In this document: piece after piece, positions 11,718 through 23,378 of the stretch
Layout: every line of letters begins with the position of its first letter
Numbering within the stretch: the stretch's first letter is position 1
Origin: Amphiduros pacificus
Taxonomy: Eukaryota > Annelida > Polychaeta > Phyllodocida > Hesionidae
Assembly (NCBI GenBank): GCA_949316495.1
Contig: OX439000.1
Location: 73,972,570-74,036,569 of the forward strand
Length of the DNA stretch: 64,000 bases
Direction of reading: 5' to 3'
Translations under genes and position numbers: made by a program
The notes under the pieces: generated by a model
Seen by the model: only the letters and a program-made list of their open reading frames with translations
Told to the model about the DNA's origin: nothing
Database searches by the model: none

Positions 11718-11887
11718 ATGGCCGAAAAGAGTAAAAACAAAAAAGCTAAGAAGAAATCTCCCCCTGGACCTACATCTCTACCGATGTTTGGTAGCCTCCT
11801 GTCGCTGCGAGACAAGCCATTCCATGAAGATCTGGTCAGGTTGGGCAGGAAGTACGGGCCGATATTCCGCCTGGATTTGGGAGGCAG
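11718..11887 (+). CDS. P450 exon 1
   Basis: Starts at ATG 11718. Encodes the Lys-rich leader, the PPGP hinge, and FHEDLVRLGRKYGPIFRLDL. Ends GGCAG|gttggtg. An additional 5' exon carrying a membrane anchor is possible. Confidence 0.85.
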
Positions 11888-14800
11888 GTTGGTGCTTTGG
11901 ACAGATTCATCTGATTGACAGAAAAAACAAAACAGTAATTGGTTATTGGTATAATCATTAGAGTTCAGCTAAATCGATTAATATCAGCTGAAGTGTTCAT
12001 TTGAAGAACGACAAGACATTTTGTATTTGATTTTCAAAGGCGTTTAATTTGACATCTAATTTTAACAAGTACAAGTGCCTTCGGCTGGGAAGTGATGCTG
12101 TCCCTCACTGTTGTAGCTATCCCTCACCTGTGCAGCTATCTCTCAATTGTGCAGCTATCTCTCACCTATGCAGCCATCCCTCACCTATACAGCTATCTCT
12201 CACATGTGCAGCTGTCTTTCACTTGTGCAACTACCACGTGTGGAGCTGTCATTCAGTTGTGCAGTTGTCTCTCACTGTTGTAACTATCTCTCACCGTGTG
12301 CAGCTATCTCTCACCATGTGCAGCTGTCTCTCACCATGTGCAGCTGTCTCTCCCCATGTGCAGTTATCTCTCACCATGTGCAGTTATCTCTCACCATGTG
12401 CAGCTATCTCTTACCATGTGCAGCTATCTCTCCCCATGTGCAGCTATCTCTCACTTGTGCAACTACCATGTGTGCAGCTGTCATTCAGTTGTGCAGTTGT
12501 CTCTCACTGTTGTAACTATCTCTCCCCATGTGCAGCTGTCTCTCCCCATGTGCAGCTATCTCTCCCCATGTGCAGCTATCTCTCCCCATGTGCAGCTATC
12601 TCTCACCATGTGCAGCTATCTCTCACTATGTGCAGCTGTCTCTCCCCATGTGCAGCTATCTCTCACCATGTGCAGCTATCTCTCCCCATGTGCAGCTGTT
12701 TCTCCCCATGTGCAGCTATCTCTCACCATGTGCAGCTATATCTTACCATGTGCAGCTGTTTCTCTACCATGTGCAGCTATCTCTCACCATGTGCAGCTAT
12801 CTCTCCCCATGCGCAGCTATCTCTCACCATGTGCAGCTATCTCTCAAACTGTGCAGCTATCTCTCATCATGTGCAGCTGTCTCTCCCCATGTGCAGCTAT
12901 CTCTCACCATGTGCAGCTATCTCTCACCATGTGCAGCTATCTCTCACCATGTGCAGCTGTCTCACCATGTCCAGCTGTAACTCCCACTGCTATCTCTTAT
13001 TTATTCAGCTATCTCTTATTTATTCAGCTATCTCTTATTTATGCAGTTATCTCTTATCTATGCAGCTATCTCTTATTTATGCAGCTATCTCTTATTTATG
13101 CAGCTATCTCTTATTTATGCAGCTATCTCTTATTTGTGCAGCTATTTTTCATGTCTCAATACAGCTATATCTCAGTTATGCAGCTATCTCTTATTTATAC
13201 AGCTATCTCCCAATTATGCAGCTATCTCTTATTCATGCACAGCTATCTCTTATTTATGCAGTTATCTCTTATTTATGCAGCTATCTCTTATTTATGCAGC
13301 TATCTCTTATTTATGCAGCTATCTCTTATTTATGCAGCTATCTCTTATTTATGCAGCTATTTCTTGCTGTTGTAGCAATCTCACATTGTTTCTCACAATC
13401 GTGCTGGCTAAAAATATCTGTATTTCACCCATTTTGGCCCCTTTGTACAAAACCTAGTGGGACCTCAATAAATAGGTCATTAAATAGGTCAAATTGCCGA
13501 TGTTGAAAACAAAGCTCTAATACAGAAAAATAGGCATATTGTTGGTAATATCTGATAAAAATTGAGTGAAAACAACTCTATTCCTAACGTACATATTGTG
13601 CAAAACATCACATAAACTTGCAAAATAAAACTGAAGTGGAGACTGATCTAGCGTCCACCAGAGGGCAACGTAAAAACGCAACAGCGAGATCACACACTCT
13701 TATCAGTGGCCACACTGTCCACCAGAGGCACACGCAAACTATTACCTCTGGCCAACCCAGATTAGTATTCATCCGGTCCTACTTTTACTGGCCATGTGCT
13801 CAAGAACTGTCATTGTGTTGTAAATGTGATTGGCATGTTAACTTCTCTTAATATCAAATATGAAGTTGCCTTGAGATGCATTAGGGTTCATTTCTTAACA
13901 TTTGAACATTTTGTGTTGGTTAGTTTAACCAAAAGTATAACAGATTAAAAGGATTCAAATTATAAACAAAGCGGCCATCTTTGTTGTGGTTCCGCCTTAT
14001 CACACCCCTAGAAAATGGCTCCTCCGATTGAGAAAGTAGTTCCAAGTTTTATTTCACTTAATAGTTGTTTCTATATGCACAAACTTTTGTATTAAGGGTG
14101 AAATATATCATATTTACCAATCTGAGTACAATCTAAGAAATAAAAATAAGTAAGACGGACAGTTGCATGAAAATTGGTGGATGTGCTGAGCCAGCACCAA
14201 AAGGCACCTTGTACAGAGGTGATAGGTTCACCAAGTCGCCCTCTGGTGGAGTTTGATCAGTGGCGAATTTTATTGCAGTCAATACCTCAGACTGAAACTT
14301 TTTTTTTTTTTCAAATCTCGTCACCCTTCCTCTCTGATCACGTTCATGCTTTTTTATATATGTATGTAAATTGGTTCTTGGCTCAGCAATGTAAATTTAA
14401 AATATATATGCCAAACCCAGCATAAATTTATCAACACATACATTCCTGTATAAAGGATAAACTATATTATCGCCCCAAAATGTGCTGTAAATGTCATTGG
14501 ATAGTATGAATAGTAAATTTTGATTTAATTAATAAATGGTAACTGATGTTTTTTTCAGCAAATTGGTTGTTTTAAATGACTATGATGTGATAAGGGAGGC
14601 ATTTGTCACCAAGGGCAAGGCATTCTCTGGACGACCTGCAGACCCCAGAGCTAAATACTACGAGGAAGGATATGTGCCAAAAGGTATGTACAACATGGCA
14701 TGACAAGAGCTTAGTACTACGAGGAAGGATATGTACCACAAGGTATGTACAACATGGCATGACAAGAGCTTAGTACTACGAGGAAGGATATGTGCCAAAA

Positions 14801-17592
14801 GGTATGTATAACATGGCATGACAAGAGCTTAGTACTAAGAGGAAGGATATGTGCCAAAAGGTATGTATAACATGGCATGACAAGAGCTTAGTACTATTAG
14901 CAGCAAAATGTAGATAAAACACAACATAACAAGAGCTAATTACTATGAGGAAGGATATGTACCACAAGGTATGTACAGCGTAGTTTGACAAGAGCTAAGT
15001 ACTGTGAGGAAGGATATATACCAAAAGAAGGTACTACAAGAACTGGGGATAACAAATAAACCCCTTTGTTATTGATTAAGGCTTAACTTGCCTTGATGAC
15101 ATGTGTATGGATGGTGAATCGCTTTTCTTTTATTGATTTACTTATTAACACTTAACTTTCTATGAGCTGCAGCAATTTATAAAGCAGTCGTGGCGCATAT
15201 GTAAGGTCTGAGATTATCATATCTAAGGACTGAGATTATCATATGTAAGGACTGAGATTATCATATGTAAGGACTGAGATTATCATATGTAAGGACTGAG
15301 ATTATCATATCTAAGGACTGAGATTATCATAATCTAAGGACTGAGGTTATCATATCTAAGGACTGAGATTATCATATGTAAGGACAGAGATTATCATATG
15401 TAAGGTCTGAGATTATCATATCTAAGGACTGAGATTATCATAATCTAAGGACTGAGATTATCATATCTAAGGACTGAGATTATCATATGTAAGGACTGAG
15501 ATTATCATATGTAAGGACTGAGATTATCATATGTAAGGATTGGGATTATCATATGTAAGAGTTGAGATTATGAGATTATCGGATAATATTTTTACGGTCA
15601 AAGTTGATAAGGTTTTATGCAATTCTTGGAATCTGGCTTTAGTAATGGATATCCTTCTTCTGTGCTATAAATAAAAATATTTTTGAAAAAATAAAATCCT
15701 GTTGTTCAATTTTGCTTGGACCATTTATCCTTCGAAAAGAGAGGGGAATAAATTATGATAAAATAGTGTTGAGACCCTTTAGTTAGGAAAAACAAACGAG
15801 AATACGAATACTGAGGGAGATAATGCAAACATTAATTTTAGCAATGGGAATATGCTTTGCTAAATAATTAATATATTTTGTCCCCAATATATATACTGGT
15901 AGATGTTAGACCTTAATTGGCATTATTGACCATTGTGCAGGTATCACAGACGTGAACTACTCCGAGGAATGGAAGAGACAACGCAGTGTTTCTATGCAGA
16001 TCCTCCGCGCTCTGGGATACGGTCGCAATATACTGCAAGGCCGGATAGCAGGAGAGGCGGCGCACCTCCGGGACTACCTCACCTCGTGCGGGGGTCGGCC
16101 CGTAGACCCCACCAAGGCCCTCAATGTCACCGTGGCTAATGTGATGTGCGCTCTCCTGTTTGGGGAGCGGTATGAGGTGGGTAACAAGGAGTTCAATGAC
16201 TTGCTGCAGTGTGTGGAGGATATGACCGATGCCAGTGCAGAGAATGCTATGGGCGACTATGTGTCTATGTTCAGTGTCTCCCCCTCCTATAGGCGCTCCA
16301 TTGAAAAGCAGGCGGAAGCTTGGGAGAAGATGGAAGCCTTCTTCAACGCAAAGGTCCAGGAAACAAACAGCAGAATAGAGTCTGGTGCGGGTATTGAATC
16401 ACCATCAACTTTCATAGAAGGATACCTGTGTAATATGAAAACTCCCTCTCAACCTGAGGACCAGAGAATCACGGAGAACTGGGTGACAAATATTTGTATA
16501 GACCTATTCATGGCTGCTGCAGAGAGCACCAACGTTACCCTTAAATGGGGCCTCTTGTATATGGCCAAGTTCCACGACATCCAGGACAGAGTCCAGAGAG
16601 ACATGGACGCCCTGTATGAAGGCAGGTCGCATGAGTTCAGCCTGGAGGACAAGCCCACACTCCCCTACCTGGAAGCAGCCATAATGGAGATCCAGAGAAG
16701 AGCCTGCGTAGCAACCCTTACACTATACCATGCCACTATTGAGGACGTGGAGGTGGCTGGCTACTTCGTGCCCAAGGACACTGCAGTGCGTGCTTAAACC
16801 AACCTCCTAAATAGCTATTTACAAGTTTACATAAATACATCTGTTATCATAGTTCTTAAATACATATGTTTATATATATATATATATAAATGTTGGTGTG
16901 TTCATAGGTTGTAGCCAACTTATATGCAGTGATGATGAACCCAGAAAGGTTTCCTGAGCCAGAGAAAATAAAACCAGAGAGGTTTCTTGATGAGGAGGGT
17001 AAAATAGACAAACCACAAGGCTGGATACCATTTGGCATGGGTAAGTATTCAGAGCAAAACAAGGATGATTTCAACCTGACATAAAACATAAATCGATAAA
17101 AAGGAAACTTGTTACTAAATATTGTGTAATGTATAAATACGTCCACAATACACCATGGTAATCAAACATGACGTGAAAAATAACGGATAACTTGAAATAA
17201 TATTGCCTACCCAGATTGTACTGTGGCGAGAAATTAAAAAAGTATCTTAATGAGCATTGACATATTTATGAATCCTGACACCAGGGATTGCAGTTTGATA
17301 GTAACATGACGATTTCAGGATTAATTTTTAGTTTTGCAATCAACAGTATTTAATATATCCCATCCCTCACTTATTAGAGCATGTATTAAGAAACTATATA
17401 TAATTTTCAGGAAGAAGAATGTGTTTTGCGGAGCAGTTGGCCCGTCAAGAACTATTTCTCTTTTTTTCTACTATTCTTTACCACTTCAATATCTTGCCAC
17501 CAGATGGCAGTACAACACTGGATACTTCAGCGGACTACAAACTTGTTCAAAAGCCAAAACCTTTCCAAGTTCGTTTTGAAAAGAGATTATAA
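11718..17592 (+). CDS. Cytochrome P450, CYP2-like clan, five exons, 484 aa
   Basis: Haem-thiolate monooxygenase, predicted to insert one oxygen atom from O2 into hydrophobic substrates with electrons from P450 reductase. Exons are 11718-11887, 14559-14683, 15941-16785, 16908-17040 and 17411-17592. All introns are GT-AG and the phases are consistent, giving 1455 nt. Visible landmarks: PPGP hinge (15-18), WKRQR in helix C (109-113), AAAEST in helix I (290-295), EIQR of the ExxR motif (348-351), PERF (403-406) and the haem loop FGMGRRMCFA with Cys429 as axial ligand. PPGP and the haem loop are typical of microsomal CYP2-type enzymes. Length is normal. Oddly, the N-terminus is MAEKSKNKKAKKK with no hydrophobic anchor, so either an upstream anchor exon is missed or the protein is not anchored in the usual way. 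AATAAA follows at 17693. Introns 1 and 2 are full of minisatellites. Confidence 0.93.
12092..13375. repeat. 20-bp / 19-bp minisatellite in P450 intron 1
   Basis: The first part (to about 12980) is a 20-bp unit, ctctcaccatgtgcagctat, with many single-base variants. The second part (about 13000-13370) is a 19-bp unit, cttatttatgcagctatct. The shared gcagctatctct core shows they are related. The arrays create a spurious 485-codon open frame. Confidence 0.96.
13376..14558. other. rest of P450 intron 1
   Basis: AT-rich sequence without a recognisable gene or repeat. Several short open frames on both strands have no motif. Confidence 0.6.
14559..14683 (+). CDS. P450 exon 2
   Basis: Acceptor tgtttttttcag. 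Encodes KLVVLNDYDVIREAF...FSGRPADPRAKYYEEGYVPK, matching the helix B/B' region of CYP2 proteins. Donor AAAAG|gtatgta. The last ~36 bp and the donor are tandemly duplicated downstream. Confidence 0.93.
14648..15045 (+). repeat. 59-bp tandem duplication of the exon 2/intron 2 junction
   Basis: Units begin at 14648, 14707, 14766, 14825, 14884, 14933 and 14992. Spacing is 59 bp except for one step of 49 bp. Each full unit contains the 3' end of exon 2 (tactacgaggaaggatatgt, then ccaaaag) and the splice donor aag|gtatgta. Four units after the genuine donor keep the gtatgta motif, at about 14742, 14801, 14860 and 14968. The 14884 unit has lost the exon-like part and the last unit has lost the donor. 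Confidence 0.95.
15207..15577. repeat. 22-bp minisatellite in P450 intron 2
   Basis: About 17 copies of taaggactgagattatcata plus two bases, with tg/tc end variants and a few longer units. Confidence 0.95.
15941..16785 (+). CDS. P450 exon 3 (core of the enzyme)
   Basis: 845 nt after a cattgtgcag acceptor, ending ACTGCA|gtgcgtgc at phase 0. Carries helix C, helix I (AAAEST) and helix K (EIQR). The open frame continues 4 codons past the donor to a stop in the intron. Confidence 0.94.
16908..17040 (+). CDS. P450 exon 4
   Basis: Encodes VVANLYAVMMNPERFPEPEK, then PERF and GWIPFGM, the start of the haem-binding loop. Acceptor gtgttcatag, donor ATGG|gtaagt. Confidence 0.94.
17411..17592 (+). CDS. 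P450 exon 5
   Basis: Acceptor ataattttcag. Encodes GRRMCFAEQLARQELFLFFS with the haem-ligand Cys429, then the C-terminal sheet region, ending FEKRL and TAA. Confidence 0.94.
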
Positions 17593-17692
17593 TGTACACT
17601 TATAAACATTGGCAATATTTGGGTTAACATGATCCAAACGTACATTGTAATTTCTGCCTAAGATTATGAGATCACTGTTTTAATTTATGGGT

Positions 17693-17698
17693 AATAAA
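17693..17698 (+). terminator. P450 polyadenylation signal
   Basis: AATAAA about 100 bp after the stop codon, overlapping a second ATAAAG. A plausible 3' end signal; no transcript evidence is available here. Confidence 0.6.
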
Positions 17699-17984
17699 TA
17701 AAGTTTAGGTGATTGCCTTTGTTTATATATTTGTTTTTCATAATGGTAGTCAAATCTACAATAAATGTGTAAAATGAAACGTGATTTTCATATGATGTGA
17801 ATATTTGATGTTATTCAAAATATATCTCCAAGTATATATCCTTATACATTTATAGATATATGTTAAAATAGAAATGGATTTATTCCTTTTTCCAAAAATA
17901 AAATTTTCTTGGCGCTTTTAGATTTCACGTACTTTTGTAAATGATCGAAAGAGTTTGATTGAGCATTGCGTGTTTAGACGTAAT

Positions 17985-19640
17985 TTATAGACATGTCAAG
18001 ATCATGTTGTAAGCTTTCAAATAAAAGCTGAAATTTGGATACAGATATATGGCCTTTTATCTATAGCTACACGTCTAGAGTGTGTCTAGAGATTTCAATA
18101 TGAGACCGTAAATCTGTATCTAAAAATATGGCCCTTTTCTGTGATAAAGTTCACACATTCAATTAAGCCATTGATATGGGTTGACGTTGTGAGAGTATGT
18201 AACAACAGTTAGTAGATATGTCCAGAATAATTCTGGAGCTTATAAATCTGGATCCAAAGATTATGGCCTATTATAAAGTCCAGCATTTTTGTGATTTGTT
18301 TCTCAATAAAGATAGAGTAGTTGCATGGCCAAAAGTAATTGTGATTGACTAATGAATTTGTAAAAAAAAAATGCTGTATTTTCGAATTTTCATATTTGTG
18401 GATCTAGATGTATGCTCTCACATTGAAACTCAAAATATTCGAAATACATAAAATATGCCTAACCATCCATTAGTCAGTCAAAATCACGTTCAGAATTCCA
18501 TTTAATGAGTATAGATGAGTAGAGTGAATGTCATATATTTCTGGATCAAGATCAATGCTCTTATATTGAAAGTCTAAATCACGATCTAGATTATGTCTAG
18601 AGCTTCCATTATGAGAGCATAAATCTGGATTCAATGGTATGCCACCTTTCTGTGCCTAGCCGTTCAATGTGATCTCTATCATACAATTAGAAATACATAT
18701 TTTGATACGTTTCGTGAGCAATGTGATTCTTTTGATGACATGGATAATGTTAAAATATCTTATGAGTACTGAAGTGGTAAAGATCACTGCAGAATTTATT
18801 TATAATTCTTACTGCAAAAGGAGAGAGTTTATATATAAATGGTCAATGGAAAAAAGTATCATGTAATACATACCATGTATTTTTTTGTTGCCGCTCTTGT
18901 TATATTGTAAATTATTATTTTATTTGTGACTTATATTGGGCTGGGTGTATAAGGTCATATGATACATTTATTCTATGTTTATTGTTAATATAAAACCAGT
19001 GTACACAAGTCACGTTAATAAAAAAACAACTTACTTACTTAGTCAATAACAATTCCATGCAACTACTCTAACTTTATTGATTAAAATTCACAAAAATGCA
19101 GACTTTTCCAATTTGCAACTTTATCAGAGATACAGCGCCATATCTCCAGATTTATTTTCTGATATTGAAAGCAAAATACACAATCCAGATATGTCTCACC
19201 ACCCCTGAGTCAATCAAAACTCCTTGTTATACTCCCGCAACTCGCTTATAAAGAATCACGTCTTTGAGGAAAGTGCTTAATTTATGCTGTTGGTTTGAAA
19301 GCTCTAGACATAATTCAGACATGTCTTCAAATGATGTCTAACCACTCATTGGTCAATGAAAATTCTTTTTCAAACTCTTACAAGTCATGTTAATGAGTAT
19401 ATTGAATATATGGACTTTGCCAGAGGGATTTAACCATATCTGCATTCAGATTTAACCATATCTGCATTCAGATTAACCATATCTGCATTCAGATTAACAA
19501 TATCTGCATTCAAATTCGGAATTCTGCTTTTATACTGAAAGCTTGATGCATAATATCGACATGTCTACAACCTATATCTAATTACCCATTAGTCTATCAA
19601 AATTCCTTTTGTCCATTTAAAAAGTTCATGAAATCTGGGA
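17985..19640. repeat. Diverged repeat family in both orientations
   Basis: A degenerate module recurs: an atctggat-type segment, then gctctta(t/c)attgaaagc, then an agacatgtct-like segment, then a cattagtca(g/a)tcaaaat segment. Copies lie near 18400-18500, 18545-18600, 19140-19260, 19290-19390 and 19490-19620. A reverse-orientation copy lies near 17985-18060 (agacatgtcaagatcatgtt then gtaagctttc). Copies are old and diverged. No coding capacity is seen. Confidence 0.55.
19437..19505. repeat. Short 21-22-bp tandem repeat, 4 copies
   Basis: Four copies of aaccatatctgcattcagat(t), inside the diverged repeat region. Confidence 0.9.
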
Positions 19641-20685
19641 ACGCCTTGGGAACATTTTTAATGGGGTATATATCCTTTTATACTTTGGGGTATAAATCCT
19701 TTGATTTTGTTTTGATTTATATCCAAATACTTCAGGGTATATTTTGAGAAAAAACCTCCAATATCAACTGAACTTCACACTAGTGCTTAAATTACTTTTC
19801 AGAATAAACCAATTTGTTTTACATACATGCAATTCGTACCCTACAAATTGTATATTGAACTTATGTGTGTTTGCCTTTAATATTGCTATGGATATTCAAC
19901 ATCCTAATGAAAGATTATTAGTGAACATCTTGCTTTACAAAATAGTTATTTGACAGCCTGACACATACAATAATCTGCCAAGTAGATACTAATGAGTTAT
20001 GTGTCATGTGTTTAGATTCTTATCGTCTTGTGCATATTCCTTACATCCTACTCAAATAGATGTATTAGAATATGATTCATACGGTAATGCAGCAGTAACG
20101 AAAACCTGGCAGTCGTGTAACAAATTATTTTTCTTGGACAACTTATTTTCCTTTAACAACTTAATGATGCTAGGGTACATTAATTATAATAGCATAGCAC
20201 TGTAATGGGATTTAAAAGATGGGATTTAAATTTAATGTTTTATTCTTTATCTCATCAATATATTGTGGGAAGCTAAACCCATAGACACAAAATATCCCAA
20301 CTGATCACAGGTTAATGACCACATCTCCTGTATCAAATCAGATAATTTACATATATTTATCCTTTGCTATCATTTTTGTGGCCAAATTAAGCTATGGTCG
20401 TTTCACATTACGTGTTGTGTCCTGGAGAGATTTAAAAATATTCGATCAAATGTGTCACAGATGTAATTGGTGCCAACACAGTACAAGCGAATGCATTCGC
20501 CGCTGTTCAACTTTTTAATCCTCCCCGACGGTTTCTTTCTCCAGTATTTCACCAAAGATAGGAATATACTCTGGTGGAAAACACGTATTGCTTTGTGGTA
20601 TAAAGTAGTTAATTTAACGCGGATATAATGAAAGCATGAGCAACCGTGATTGCTGGGTTTTGTCAAGATTAGCTCTCAATAACGC
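19641..20685. other. no gene recognised
   Basis: AT-rich sequence with only short open frames that lack motifs. Confidence 0.5.
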
Positions 20686-20689
20686 TTTA

Positions 20690-21130
20690 AGTGCCTAAAT
20701 ATATAGGTATGTATGTGAAGGTATGGCCTCAGTGCCTGAATATGGGTATATGTGTCAAGGTATGGCCTGAGTGCCTGAATATGGGTATGTGTGTTAAGGT
20801 ATGGCCTCAGTGCCTGAATATGGGTATATGTGTCAAGGTATGGCCTCAGTACCTGAATATGGGTATATGTGTCAAGGTATGGCCTAAGTGACTGAATATT
20901 GGTACATGTATCAAGGTATGGCCTCAGTACCTGAACATGGGTATATGTGTCAAGGGATGGCCTCAGTGCCTGAATATGGGTATATAGGTTAAGGTATGGC
21001 CTCAGTGCCTGAATATGGGTATATAGGTTAAGGTTTGGCCTCAGTGCACGAATATGGGTATATGTGTCAAGGTATGGCCTCAGTGCCTGAATATAGGTAT
21101 GTGTGTTACGGTTTGGCCTCAGTGCCTGAC
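20690..21130. repeat. 39-bp minisatellite, about 11 copies
   Basis: Unit starts ggtatggcctcagtgcctga and continues atatgggtatatgtgtcaa, with point variants. The unit is divisible by three, so it produces a repetitive open frame on each strand that is not a gene. Confidence 0.95.
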
Positions 21131-22758
21131 ATGAACTTGAAAACTGAATAAAATATCCAAACACCAGTATTGTCTTGGAAAGTTACATTTGGAAATCATA
21201 AAATATATTGTAAGAAAAGCCGCAGATAATTTCAATGGCACCACTTCCACCACATTAAATCTTATTCCACCGCAATACCATCTTACATACTCCGAGTATA
21301 CATGCATATTTATTGCATATTTATTGCCTGATTCTGTCATATGAAACGTTTTATATAGAGATTGGAATTTATCGGCCAGATAATATTAGGTTATATGTGA
21401 AGCATGTATCATATTTCCATTATATCCATTATAAGGAGAGAAGGTTTGTTGATTGGTGCTGCATTTATGGTATTATATGCAGAAACAGTTTGTCACCTCT
21501 TGGCAGCCAGGAATCCCGATCTGGGATTAACCTTTGGAAGTTATCCACGTCATATGATCCCGCCAAAGATGGCTTCATCACTGTTCTTTTGTGACCACGA
21601 AATTGGCGGCATGGATTGCATCGATTTTCATCTCCTAAAATAAAAAAACGTGACATTGTGAGTTTTGTTTTCCAATTAATTGTGCATTGGGATTGTGCAT
21701 TTGGGGTCCGGTTGTTATGATTTGGCTTTATGAACGATGTAGGCTACCCTCCATTACAGCACTTCTCTTTGGAATTAGTCCCTGCCGTCATTGGCTAAAA
21801 TGTGCGTCAAGATTGGACGCATGTCTTGCATATTCATAGAAATCAGACTGTGAATGGTGGATGACAGAATTGATGAAATTTTATACAGACTCCCGTATAG
21901 GAGTAGAGTATCTGAGGAATAAATTAGATCTGGTTTTGATATTGGAATTCAAATGTGGGTGAAATATCATGAGACTGAAATATTCTACTGTGAGCCACGA
22001 ATATTGGAGAGTGTGATTCAGCCAGGTGGCAGCAGGTGTGAACAATGAATTCTGGGATCGAAATATTTGTATATAAGACGTATTGTATTCCGTGATGTTT
22101 TGTACAATCACCGTTATGTCCGTCATGGGAAATATCCAATTAGGTCAATAAATATCCAGGTTCAAAGTTCAAATTGACGGAAATGATATTTTTTGGTCCA
22201 AAATTATTAAACTGGAAAATTGACAGTTTTCCTATCCCATCGACATTAACATCGGAACCATTCTGTTTCACTTCCTTTAAAGACCAATTTTCCGTTCTAC
22301 TGTGGCCACGGCACTCGCGGCCGCATGCACGCCCACGTGCACAGGAACACATTTGTAATATACTTGACTGTAAGTGTATAATTACCCGAGATATTTTTTG
22401 TGAAATCTTTAAGTGATTTTAATACTTGCAATTACTGTAGACAAGGTCATTCAGTGGATATTCTTTCTATCTCCCACTGGAGTGAAGAAAATATTTTATG
22501 ACTGAGAATCCATCCTTTTCTTAATTTCAAATGATAGGGGACCAGTAGATGGATAATGACAACTTTGGGACCCCTGCCCAATCGCCGTCAATAATCAACC
22601 TGCTTGATGTCACGTCTGAGAAAGTAAGTCATTATAGTGGATATTTCCATGACGGCCCCAGGACTGTCAATAGTTCCAAAGCTGTCACGTGCTCAATTTA
22701 CGTAAAAAATGGTCGGACCATGACGGCGATTAGGCACAGCACATGGTTCGCCAATGGC
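21131..22758. other. no gene recognised
   Basis: Mixed-composition DNA upstream of the SMG7-like exons. I searched it for further SMG7 exons and found none. Confidence 0.45.
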
Positions 22759-22935
22759 TGTACACGATTGGGTCCGGCAAGTTAGCCCGGGTTATCCCGT
22801 TTCTCCACGATTGAACCGGCGGCGGAAGGCGGCGGAGGTCGGCATACCCTCGGCGAATTCGGCGGGACAAATTGGAGGATCCCGCGATCTGCCGCTCTCG
22901 CCGCCAGCTAGACGGCGGGTGCCAATCGTGTACAG
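22759..22935. mobile_element. 177-bp GC-rich inverted-repeat element (possible MITE)
   Basis: Bounded by a perfect 14-bp inverted repeat, CTGTACACGATTGG at 22759-22772 and CCAATCGTGTACAG at 22922-22935. The interior is strikingly GC-rich (ggcggcggaaggcggcggag) in an AT-rich neighbourhood. No convincing target-site duplication is seen, so transposition is inferred from the termini only. Confidence 0.4.
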
Positions 22936-22984
22936 TCAATTAGGCAATCTATCAGCAATGTCTGTGTATTTGTTGTGTTATTAG

Positions 22985-23056
22985 CACGTTACCGGCAGCA
23001 GATTGAGCAGGCCCAGAGTTACTACCGGCATGCTGCACAGCTTGTGCCATATAATG
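22985..23056 (+). CDS. SMG7-like exon A
   Basis: 72 nt, starting with the last two bases of an Ala codon (GDIA|RYR in relatives) and ending after AAT G at donor gtaagaatcc. Confidence 0.8.
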
Positions 23057-23378
23057 GTAAGAATCCTAACGCACATCCTCGGCAGAAAATAATCACATTG
23101 GATTATATTCCTATTTGTAATACAGCTTTTTTTGTTTTAAAGTAGTTTCAGACATATCATTGAGATTGAATTTGTCATTTGGCACTTTGTGAGTGCTGAT
23201 CTGTTATGTGGTTGGTATATTAAGGTCAGCCATACAACCAGCTAGCCATCCTTGAAGCAGCCAAAGGTAATAAACTCTCCACGGTCTTCTACTACATCAG
23301 AAGCATCGCTGTCAAACACCCATTCCCAGTAGCCACTACCAACCTCGACAAGTTCTATGCCAAGATCAGCAAGGACAC
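22985..23378 (+). CDS. Partial SMG7-like gene: two intact exons
   Basis: SMG7 (EST1C) is a 14-3-3-like, TPR-containing adaptor that binds phosphorylated UPF1 in nonsense-mediated mRNA decay. Exon A (22985-23056) reads RYRQQIEQAQSYYRHAAQLV then PYNG. Exon B (23226-23378) reads GQPYNQLAILEAAKGNKLST, then VFYYIRSIAVKHPFPVATTN. This closely follows the conserved helices after the 14-3-3-like fold in animal SMG7 and fits SMG7 better than SMG5 or SMG6. Splice sites are good (ttattag|, G|gtaaga; ttaag|, AC|gtaagt) and the phases join cleanly. No other SMG7 exon was found on either side, although the remaining exons should number many. The gene is therefore either spread over introns longer than this window or a partial gene duplicate whose exons are still open. 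Confidence 0.8.
23226..23378 (+). CDS. SMG7-like exon B
   Basis: 153 nt from gtcagccatac to aaggacac|gtaagtc. No stop codons. Encodes the conserved GQPYNQLAIL and RSIAVKHPFP motifs. Confidence 0.82.

Noticed and set aside
12049-13506. 485-codon open reading frame
   Set aside because: It is produced by the 20/19-bp minisatellite in P450 intron 1. All three plus-strand frames are open and the product is a simple Cys/Ser/His/Leu repeat.
20676-21164. 162-codon minus-strand repeat frame
   Set aside because: Artefact of the 39-bp tandem repeat.
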